Under the pieces are notes generated by a model. That model made no database searches, was not told the DNA's origin, and saw nothing but the letters and a program-made list of their open reading frames with translations. The translations under genes and the position numbers were made by a program. Positions 28,325 to 34,839 of a DNA stretch of 64,000 nucleotides are shown here, piece by piece; position 1 is the stretch's first letter, and every line of letters starts with the position of its first letter. This stretch comes from Colwellia sp. (GTDB lineage: Bacteria > Pseudomonadota > Gammaproteobacteria > Enterobacterales > Alteromonadaceae): positions 124,001 through 188,000 of the forward strand of contig JABSOW010000006.1 of NCBI GenBank assembly GCA_013215465.1. The letters are read 5' to 3'.

Positions 28325-28822
28325 ATGGATATCATTATGTATACAATTGAAGATATAAATAAAATGAAATACTCAACAGAAACTTCAGCTTATAACATCA
28401 TTGGCGATAAAATAAATGGCATTGCTGGGATCTATAAAATTGGTATTGAAGCGCTTGGTGAAAAAGGAGGAGTTCAAATTGGAATTTCTTGTTATAGAGA
28501 ACATAGAGGTCCGTCGATTCATTTTTCAACAAATAAAATTAATAATGTATTTCTCACTGAAGTTCCAAATGGATTAATGATGACAGTGTCTTGTAACTTA
28601 ACAGTCGAAATAGGGAGTTGGAGCTATGTAAGAGCAACTTTTTCAAGACTAATTTACAATATTAACTATACATCTCTGCGCTATATTACTGAAATTAAGA
28701 ACATAATAGATGACCACATAATTATTGATGAGATAATGAAAACAATAATCACTGGAAGGCTATTTTTCATAAGCGCTGATAACTTACTCAAACATAATAT
28801 CGATGAAAAAGTAATAACTTAA
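28325..28822 (+). CDS. Hypothetical protein after the kfrA-like gene
   Basis: 165 residues from ATG 28325; a second ATG at 28337 (MYTIEDINKM) is also possible. It starts five bases after the kfrA-like stop, so it is probably cotranscribed. The sequence looks like a small alpha/beta protein with two beta-rich stretches (GVQIGISCYREHRGPSIHF and GLMMTVSCNLTVEIGSWSYV), without catalytic signatures, membrane segments or a signal peptide. No family recognised. Confidence 0.6.
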   Translation: MDIIMYTIEDINKMKYSTETSAYNIIGDKINGIAGIYKIGIEALGEKGGVQIGISCYREHRGPSIHFSTNKINNVFLTEVPNGLMMTVSCNLTVEIGSWSYVRATFSRLIYNINYTSLRYITEIKNIIDDHIIIDEIMKTIITGRLFFISADNLLKHNIDEKVIT

Positions 28823-28966
28823 CCACTTGCCAACTACAATATTTAAACTTAAGTAGCTAATTCCGCAGTCTACTGCGGTGATTCAATAAATACGACTGCA
28901 TAACCTAAAGGTTAAGTACTATTTTGCAGGTAATACTGCTTTTCCAATGAAATAGGATTACTCACA

Positions 28967-29263
28967 ATGAAGAACTATGCCTCTTATTCTCCACTGTTTA
29001 CAACTCTTTATGATGAAACTCAGCCTGTAGGTAATATAGGCAGAGGTTGTCATTATTCAATACTCAGAGCGGCACAATCTCTAGACCTAAAGCTTGAGCC
29101 TGAAATACAAATCACAGCTCAGGATTTTTGTGTTATTTGGGACGAAGATCATGATGACCGAATTATGGATGTAATAGAGGAGCTTTATATTCAAAACCTG
29201 TTAGCGCCAATTCTATTTATTGGTGAGCGAAAAGGCAGTGTGACGGTGATCTTAGATAAATAG
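28967..29263 (+). CDS. Small hypothetical protein
   Basis: 98 residues, beginning MKNYASYSPLFTTLYDETQP, with GCHYSILRAAQSLDL in the middle and an acidic patch (IWDEDHDDRIMDVIEELY). It has good coding character and a weak upstream AATAGGA purine stretch. The frame after its TAG stays open and continues into the next, damaged small gene in the same frame. The two may have been one longer gene or two adjacent ones. Function unknown. Confidence 0.5.
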   Translation: MKNYASYSPLFTTLYDETQPVGNIGRGCHYSILRAAQSLDLKLEPEIQITAQDFCVIWDEDHDDRIMDVIEELYIQNLLAPILFIGERKGSVTVILDK

Positions 29264-29308
29264 TTCTATGATGATAAAACTTTACATTCATATTTTAAAA
29301 GTCAGCTC

Positions 29309-29586
29309 ATGATGATAGTGGAAAGCCAAAACGATCCCTGGTCGTCGAAAATAGGTTACTTTGATATGGACACTGGGGTGATCAACGCTGATTCTTTGAT
29401 TCTTTGATTCATGACTCAACTCCAAGAGTGGTTATCTACCTTCGCCACATAGTCAGCCTTTGGGTTCTAGGGTTAAAAGAGTATAAAGTGCCTACATGTT
29501 GGCGTCATGATGATCCACCTGTAGAGCAACATCTAAACCTATACCCAGACCAAACTCTTGTCGAAGATGAACAGATCCCATTTTAG
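29309..29586 (+). pseudogene. Small gene frameshifted by an 8-bp tandem duplication
   Basis: From ATG 29309 the frame reads MMIVESQNDPWSSKIGYFDM and on to GVINADSLIL, then stops at TGA inside the repeat GATTCTTT at 29390-29410. Removing one 8-bp unit joins it to a second open frame, HDSTPRVVIYLRHIVSLWVL through KEYKVPTCWRHDDPPVEQHL, ending at the TAG at 29584-29586. The restored product would be about 90 residues. No family is recognised. It is either a recent frameshift or a slippage switch. Confidence 0.5.
29390..29410 (+). repeat. 8-bp tandem repeat, 2.6 copies, inside a small reading frame
   Basis: GATTCTTT, GATTCTTT, GATTC in direct series. Since 8 is not a multiple of three, a gain or loss of one unit switches the reading frame of the small gene that spans it. 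Confidence 0.85.
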
Positions 29587-29870
29587 ACACCAAGCCCCGA
29601 AATGACTTTATGTTGGCTTCTTTTGAAGGCAACCGGGGGATATTGTTAAATTACATCAATATTTGATCCAGTGTGCTATTACCGTGTTAGATGATAGAAA
29701 CACAACTCCTAGAATGATTTTTTCTGATTGTAAATATAAAAAACATTAAGACCTATAGGTACACATCGCATACCTAAGTGGTTGTTTAAACTAACTTATA
29801 CCAATAAATTAATATTGGTTTATATAAAATAACAGACTATAGTCCTACTTAATTAACAAGAGGAAAACTT
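29587..29870. other. Non-coding leader region of the second kfrA-like start
   Basis: No supported gene. It contains the operator-like palindrome at 29755-29777. Its last 25 bases (AAGAGGAAAACTTATG) closely repeat the leader and start of the kfrA-like gene (AAGAGGATAACTTATG), showing a duplicated 5' end. Confidence 0.6.
29755..29777. promoter_or_regulatory. Second copy of the 23-bp operator-like palindrome
   Basis: ATAGGTA and TACCTAA arms around CACATCGCA, aligned with the copy at 27181-27203 at 18 of 23 positions. It lies 93 bases before the start of the recombinase gene that carries a kfrA-like N-terminus. Confidence 0.55.
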
Positions 29871-30369
29871 ATGAAAGATGTAAAAAAAGAAAAAAAGAAA
29901 TTGGTCGAAAAAACAATTTTTACACCAGATAAAAATAGTACGACTATAAAAACTCATCAAAAAGAAGGCAGTAATATTATTCCGTACATTACTAAATTAC
30001 TTGAAAAATTATTATCTTCAGGTAAAGAACAAGTACACGATATTTGTTTTTTTATGCTTAATACTGGCTTTCGTTTTACTGAAATAATAGATATCAAATT
30101 TTCTGACATTGACTTTACCACGGCTACATTAAAAATCGGAGTAGCTAAAAGTAGTCTACCCAAAGAAGAAAAAGTTAACATAAAGCTAAATCATAAATCT
30201 TTAACACTATTAGCAAAAATTCGCGATCAATATCCAAACAATACGTGGGTATTTCAAGCAAAAAATAGTAATAAAATAAATAAAAAGCCTCGGAGTTTGA
30301 GCCGACAGGTTGTGATTAATACAATTAAGCAAGCTAATCAGTATTTGGAGCAGAAGCTAAGTTTCCCCC
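29871..30369 (+). pseudogene. Tyrosine recombinase with kfrA-like N-terminus, 5' half (interrupted by IS)
   Basis: The first about 40 residues (MKDVKKEKKKLVEKTIFTPD and on) repeat the start of the upstream KfrA-like protein. From about residue 40 the sequence becomes a tyrosine-recombinase catalytic domain (LLEKLLSSGKEQVHDICFFM, then LNTGFRFTEIIDIKFSDID with box I Arg). It breaks off after KLSFP, where an IS3-family element begins. The missing C-terminal part, with box II and the nucleophile Tyr, is found beyond the element at 32005-32124. The gene is therefore split and inactive. The N-terminal fusion looks like capture of the kfrA-like promoter and leader by a recombinase gene. Confidence 0.75.
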
Positions 30370-30434
30370 TGTGTCAGGATTGTTGTCGCCTCAATTAATT
30401 TTATAAATAAACAGAGGGCGGTAAGTTTAAGTTA

Positions 30435-30935
30435 GTGGATTATCAAAGGTATTCAAGTCAATTTAAAGAAGCAATATTAAACAAGCTTAGTCAAAGTGGC
30501 TTATCAGTCAGAAAGTTTGCAGAGCAAGAAGGCATTAATATTTCAACAATGTATAGTTGGCAAAAGCAATTTAATACCTCAGGTTTAAACGTGTCAAAAG
30601 TAAGTTCATCAGATAAATGGTCAAGTGAGGAAAAGTTTGCAGTTGTATTGGAAACCGCAACACTGTCGGCAGTTGAGTTAAGTGAGTATTGTCGAGTTAA
30701 AGGTTTATATCCTGAGCAAATAAAAGCATGGAAACAAGCCTGTATCGCAGGCAACACAGCTACTAAGCAGGTAAAAAGAGCAAAGACTACGCCAGAGCAA
30801 AAGTCTGACAAAAGTCGTATTAAAGAGTTAGAGCGTGAACTGCGCAGAAAAGAAAAAGCCTTAGCAGAAACAGCGGCATTGCTTGTATTAGGAAAAAAGT
30901 TCGATGCCTATTGGAAGGAAAAAGAGGGCAGCTAA
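30435..30935 (+). CDS. IS3-family transposase OrfA
   Basis: 166 residues; initiation is at GTG 30435, or nearby. It has two helix-turn-helix units: SVRKFAEQEGINISTMYSWQKQF (about 24-46) and LSAVELSEYCRVKGLYPEQIKAWK (about 77-100). A leucine-zipper-like helix follows (KSRIKELERELRRKEKALAE). OrfA binds the IS ends. A slippery heptamer A-AAA-AAG at 30893-30899, correctly phased, precedes the end and would give the OrfAB fusion transposase by a -1 shift. Confidence 0.88.
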   Translation: MDYQRYSSQFKEAILNKLSQSGLSVRKFAEQEGINISTMYSWQKQFNTSGLNVSKVSSSDKWSSEEKFAVVLETATLSAVELSEYCRVKGLYPEQIKAWKQACIAGNTATKQVKRAKTTPEQKSDKSRIKELERELRRKEKALAETAALLVLGKKFDAYWKEKEGS

Positions 30936-31975
30936 TTTCGCTGACCGATAGGCAAAATCATGCACAGTTGGTCGGCACAGCCGTAGCGTCGGGTGCGAGG
31001 CAAGATAAGGCCTGTGAAGTGATTGGTTTCTCAACAAGAACTTTACAGCGTTGGCGAATAGATGGGGAAATTGGCGCAGATAAAAGGCCAACAGCAACTA
31101 GATCTGAGCCTGGGAACAAACTGAGTAAAGCTGAAAGACGAGCAGTGATTGATGTTTGTAACAGCGAAGAGTTTGCCTCATTACCGCCAAGCCAGATTGT
31201 ACCGATACTCGCCGATAGAGGTGAATATATCGCCTCTGAGTCGAGTTTTTACCGCCTATTAAACGCTGAAAACATGTTGCATCACCGAGGTAAAGCTAAG
31301 CCGCGAAATATCCATAAAAAGCCAACAAGTTATACGGCTAAAAAAGCGAAGGAAGTGTGGAGTTGGGATATCAGCTACATGCCTACAACCGTGATAGGCA
31401 AACACTATTACCTGTATATGATTGAAGATATTTACAGCCGTAAAGTAGTGGGCTGGGAAGTTCACTACAACGAAACAGGTGAGCAAGCGGCAGCACTACT
31501 AGAGCGTAGTGTTTGGGCAGAGAAATGCTTGAAGAAAAACTTAGTATTGCACTCTGATAATGGAGCACCTATGAAGAGTCTGACGATGCGAGCTAAGATG
31601 TACGATTTAGGTGTTGTTACCTCACGCAGTCGCCCCAGGGTAAGTAACGATAATCCGTACTCAGAATCACTGTTTAGAACGGTAAAGTATCATCCTCGTT
31701 GGCCTAGTGAAGGTTTCAAATCGTTAGATGAAGCCAGAAAATGGGTAAAAGAATTTGTTTATTGGTACAACAATGAGCATCGTCATAGCAGGATAAAATT
31801 TGTAACACCGAGCCAGAGACACGATGGTCTTGATGTTGGGATACTGGCGAAGCGAAAAGAGTTATATCAGACAAAAAGAAATGAGCATCCTGAGCGATGG
31901 TCAAAAGAAGAAAGAAACTGGCAGCCAATAGGTGTTGTGGAGTTAAATCCAGAGCAACATAAAGAAGCTGCTTAA
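30911..31975 (+). CDS. IS3-family transposase OrfB (DDE)
   Basis: 354 residues in the -1 frame relative to orfA; the listed start is only the first TTG in the frame, and translation more likely arises by frameshifting at 30893-30899. An HTH (DKACEVIGFSTRTLQRWR) precedes the integrase-type catalytic core: Asp in VWSWDISYMP (about 155), Asp in LVLHSDNGAPM (about 216), Glu in NPYSESLFRTVKYHP (about 252). All three DDE residues are present and both frames are intact, so this IS may still be active. Confidence 0.92.
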   Translation: MEGKRGQLISLTDRQNHAQLVGTAVASGARQDKACEVIGFSTRTLQRWRIDGEIGADKRPTATRSEPGNKLSKAERRAVIDVCNSEEFASLPPSQIVPILADRGEYIASESSFYRLLNAENMLHHRGKAKPRNIHKKPTSYTAKKAKEVWSWDISYMPTTVIGKHYYLYMIEDIYSRKVVGWEVHYNETGEQAAALLERSVWAEKCLKKNLVLHSDNGAPMKSLTMRAKMYDLGVVTSRSRPRVSNDNPYSESLFRTVKYHPRWPSEGFKSLDEARKWVKEFVYWYNNEHRHSRIKFVTPSQRHDGLDVGILAKRKELYQTKRNEHPERWSKEERNWQPIGVVELNPEQHKEAA

Positions 31976-32004
31976 CAATTTAGGCGACAACTGTCTTGAA
32001 AAAC

Positions 32005-32124
32005 ACCGGTTTCAATAGCTTCAGACAAGCTTATACAACATCTTACTTTCGCGATATGCATGATATTAAAAATACTTTAGGCCATGAATGTATTAACACG
32101 ACATTAAAGTATATAAAAAAATAG
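32005..32124 (+). pseudogene. Tyrosine recombinase, 3' half (beyond the IS)
   Basis: In the frame of GGT TTC AAT the sequence reads GFNSFRQAYTTSYFRDMHDI, then KNTLGHECINTTLKYIKK and TAG at 32122-32124. The Arg of SFRQAY (box II), LGH and the nucleophile Tyr in LKYIKK complete the catalytic set that is missing from 29871-30369. Confidence 0.75.
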
Positions 32125-32190
32125 CGCTATATTATTTATTAATGAAATGAATGGTCAATTTACAATAGTTTGACCATTCCTATAGAGTAC

Positions 32191-32385
32191 ATGTACAAAG
32201 GTGCTTATGAGAATACTGTAGGACGATTCACTCGATGGACAGCTAACACAGTCACACCTGAAGAGAATATTATCAAAGATGCCCACAGAGCATACAGTGA
32301 ACTTATATTTCATGAAGCATGGTATGAATTTGATTTTGCCTACTGGCTTAAAAAGGTATGGGTCGAACCCAAGCTGTTTACCTAA
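32191..32385 (+). CDS. Small uncertain reading frame
   Basis: 64 residues, MYKGAYENTVGRFTRWTANT..., ending WVEPKLFT. A 10-bp inverted repeat (GAATGGTCAA at 32149-32158, TTGACCATTC at 32170-32179) lies just upstream. The frame at 32279-32464 overlaps it and also looks partly coding (CLPNVDLTKDSIKTTKALYN), so this may be a frameshifted remnant of one longer gene. There is no strong ribosome-binding site. No family recognised. Confidence 0.3.
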   Translation: MYKGAYENTVGRFTRWTANTVTPEENIIKDAHRAYSELIFHEAWYEFDFAYWLKKVWVEPKLFT

Positions 32386-32490
32386 CGTGGATCTAACCAA
32401 AGATTCAATAAAAACTACAAAAGCCCTATACAACCTTCAAGGCGATACGGATACGTGGATCTAAATAAATTTCACGAATTATAAAGTAAA

Positions 32491-32518
32491 AAAAGCCTAC
32501 ATAATAATGTAGGCTTTT
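32491..32518. terminator. Bidirectional rho-independent terminator
   Basis: A perfect 12-bp stem AAAAGCCTACAT / ATGTAGGCTTTT with a four-base loop AATA, flanked by A-run and T-run. It separates the plasmid-like segment from the WYL regulator gene and could serve both sides. Confidence 0.85.
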
Positions 32519-32615
32519 TCGTTTTATTACTACAAATTTTCATTTGAATTTTTAATCTTCAATCAAAATTAACAATATATTATTTTTAATTTTTACATAG
32601 GTTAAAACTTAATAT

Positions 32616-33497
32616 TTAATTAAGCTTATATCCCGGTGCTAATAACATTGTTTCAATAGTCGAATCAATTTTTTCTGGATATTTTAATGCTAGTTGATAT
32701 TCCATCCCTTTAAGGGAGTAATCTGTACTGCAATCAACATTCCAACGCCTCAGTACATACCCTAAATTAGCTTTTCTTAGCGATATTAATCTGCTACCAC
32801 AAGTCATTCCATAATCGATCTCTATAGTTTCTTTGTTTAAAATATTAGGATGTGGAATTAATTCAATTTCAATAAATTCGTTCCAATACTTATCGTTACT
32901 CGAAAGTTCATGTTCCAAGGCAAAATCTATTGTCATTTTAGCTTTTTCAATGCGAGTAACAACGAAATCTGTAAACCGTTCACGTTTTCTATCCCACGCT
33001 CTTACATGCCATCTTAGCCCTGTATCAACCAGAGAAAAGGGAATTATTTCTCTGGTTGTTTTTCCACTACTCACTGAATTATAAGTTATCTCAACTACTC
33101 TATTTAATTTCATAGCCCTAGTTAAAATAGATACGATTTTTATGTCTGGCTGATTCAATTGATGTGGCGTATCACATTGTAACCCTGATACTTCATAACC
33201 CTTTAATCCGTCCCCAAACCCCTCTGCCAAGGTAGATAACACTCTATTAGTTGAATATTCAAATATAGGTTTAAATTTTTCTGCTGGAACGTAACATCTA
33301 TTTCTAGTGTCATATTGTAAATTATTTGGAGCCAAATCATTGTACTTGGTAAAGTCTCTTGTTGCGGCAGCATCCTTTATGCCAAACCTTGTAATCAAGT
33401 CCTTTCTTCCTGCGCTTCCAAAAAAATAAGCCTTAAATTCAATATGGGCAAGCCGTTCTTTTTGAATTTTTGTTAGCTCTTGAATTAACTTATTCAT
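32616..33497 (-). CDS. WYL-domain transcriptional regulator of the BrxR/CapW type
   Basis: 293 residues. The N-terminal winged helix (about 10-75: RLAHIEFKAYFFGSAGRKDL, ITRFGIKDAAATRDFTKYND) is followed by a WYL domain (about 125-200: AMKLNRVVEITYNSVSSGKT, REIIPFSLVDTGLRWHVRAW) and a C-terminal WCX-like domain. This is the layout of repressors that control phage-defence islands. It is divergent from the MBL/E2-E1-JAB operon, and a 9-bp inverted repeat brackets that operon's -35 box, so it probably represses it. The paralogue at 55403-56227 has the same architecture. Confidence 0.88.
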   Translation of the reverse strand: MNKLIQELTKIQKERLAHIEFKAYFFGSAGRKDLITRFGIKDAAATRDFTKYNDLAPNNLQYDTRNRCYVPAEKFKPIFEYSTNRVLSTLAEGFGDGLKGYEVSGLQCDTPHQLNQPDIKIVSILTRAMKLNRVVEITYNSVSSGKTTREIIPFSLVDTGLRWHVRAWDRKRERFTDFVVTRIEKAKMTIDFALEHELSSNDKYWNEFIEIELIPHPNILNKETIEIDYGMTCGSRLISLRKANLGYVLRRWNVDCSTDYSLKGMEYQLALKYPEKIDSTIETMLLAPGYKLN

Positions 33498-33556
33498 TAT
33501 TTAATTCCAAATTTGTATCAATGAATTAAATATAGACCATACAATTGATTTAGTAA

Positions 33557-33596
33557 ATACATTTGGTTGACATCATCAAATGTATGATGGTAAAAT
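33557..33596 (+). promoter_or_regulatory. Promoter with overlapping WYL-regulator operator
   Basis: -35 TTGACA at 33567-33572 and -10 TAAAAT at 33591-33596, spacer 18. The -35 lies inside an inverted repeat ATACATTTG (33557-33565) / CAAATGTAT (33577-33585). This is a classic repressor-over-promoter layout directing the operon that starts at 33687. Confidence 0.6.
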
Positions 33597-33686
33597 TTAA
33601 CCTTAATTAAGGTAGGGATATATAGGTGTTTTGCTGTTGCCTTTTATTCATAATTTTTAAAATTAATTATTTTAGAGGTAAATAGC

Positions 33687-34838
33687 GTGACAGATTCAAT
33701 ACCAAACAAAGGCGTTACTTTTTGGCCTGTAGGGAATGGAGACTCAACAACAATCTCAATTTCTGAACAAGTAAAAATTCAAATAGATTTACATCATATG
33801 GTTGCTGCTGAAGATGATGATGAAGAATATTATCCAGTAGTAGATCATCTTACCGAAGGTTTACCAAAAATAGATGGTACACCTTATTTATCTGTATTTG
33901 CGCTAACTCACCCTGACAAGGATCATATTCAAGGTTTTGATAAACTTCTTGAACAAGCAACTATTGGTGAGTTGTGGTTAACACCCAGAATTTTTATTGA
34001 TGAAGAATTATCTAAAGAAGCTGAAGATTTTTTTAATGAAGCTGACAGAAGACTTAAGTTGGCCATAAAAAATAATGGGCAACTAGAATCAGGTGATCGT
34101 ATAAGAATTTTTGGTTACAACACTATATTAGATGATAAAAAGTTTAATGGATTTCCAGAAGAACTCTTAACATTACCCGGTGATGAACTTTCCTTAGTAG
34201 ATGGAAAAGATATGAGTGGTGAATTCAGTGCGTTTATACATTCCCCATTTAAAGCTGAAGAGGAAGAAGATCGAAATGACAGTAGTCTCGGTATGCAAAT
34301 TACTCTTGGAGACGAAGAAGACAATATTAAAGTCCTTATTTTCGGTGACCTTGCCCATGAAGGCTTGAGAAAATTAATTGATATATCTAAAGCTAATGAT
34401 AATGAAGATAAGCTTGAATGGAATATATTGTTAGCCCCTCATCATTGTTCAAAGTCAATTATGTATACCAAAGATGAGAATGATAACAATGTGTTTCAAC
34501 AAGAGATGATGGATGATCTAGCAAACTACTGTCTTGATACAGGTTATATTATAAGTAGTTCTAAATCTGTGCCATCTTCGAACAAAAAAGGTGATAATCC
34601 TCCTCATGTCATCGCTAAAGATCGATACGAGGAAATAGTTTCAAATGACTTTTTATGTACACATAATGAAGAATCTGAAGACGCAGAGCCAATTGTATTT
34701 GAAAAAACAGATGATGGCCTTAGTTTAAATGGCGAACATATAAGCAATACAAGTTGCAAAGATCTTGGTGCAAGTATTAGTGAAGCAAGGAGTAGTGGTA
34801 CACCACCAACTAATACTGCCGGATTTGGAGTGTTATAA
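33687..34838 (+). CDS. MBL-fold metallo-hydrolase of a ubiquitin-like operon
   Basis: 383 residues. The metallo-beta-lactamase fold is marked by VGNGDSTTISI near the N-terminus (as in ComEC-like hydrolases), the zinc motif THPDKDHIQGF (HxDxDH-like, about 74-84), VLIFGDLAHEGL (metal Asp) and LLAPHHCSKS (metal His). There is no signal peptide, so it is cytoplasmic. The last about 20 residues (ARSSGTPPTNTAGFGVL) are Gly/Ser/Thr/Pro-rich and look like a flexible tail. It is the first gene of a three-gene operon with an E2-E1-JAB protein and a membrane protein. It could be a nuclease or nucleotide hydrolase, and perhaps the substrate that the conjugation enzyme modifies; both are inference. Confidence 0.82.
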   Translation: MTDSIPNKGVTFWPVGNGDSTTISISEQVKIQIDLHHMVAAEDDDEEYYPVVDHLTEGLPKIDGTPYLSVFALTHPDKDHIQGFDKLLEQATIGELWLTPRIFIDEELSKEAEDFFNEADRRLKLAIKNNGQLESGDRIRIFGYNTILDDKKFNGFPEELLTLPGDELSLVDGKDMSGEFSAFIHSPFKAEEEEDRNDSSLGMQITLGDEEDNIKVLIFGDLAHEGLRKLIDISKANDNEDKLEWNILLAPHHCSKSIMYTKDENDNNVFQQEMMDDLANYCLDTGYIISSSKSVPSSNKKGDNPPHVIAKDRYEEIVSNDFLCTHNEESEDAEPIVFEKTDDGLSLNGEHISNTSCKDLGASISEARSSGTPPTNTAGFGVL

Positions 34839-34839
34839 C

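Larger units (their letters stand above)
30370..32004 (+). mobile_element. IS3-family insertion sequence
   Basis: About 1.6 kb with overlapping orfA and orfB. Terminal inverted repeats share GTTGTCGCCT and partly the outer bases: left TGTGTCAGGATTGTTGTCGC..., right (reverse complement) TGTTTTTCAAGACAGTTGTC.... With TG...CA ends the element would be 30370-32004. I could not see a clear target-site duplication, so the outermost few bases are uncertain. It splits a tyrosine recombinase gene. Confidence 0.85.
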
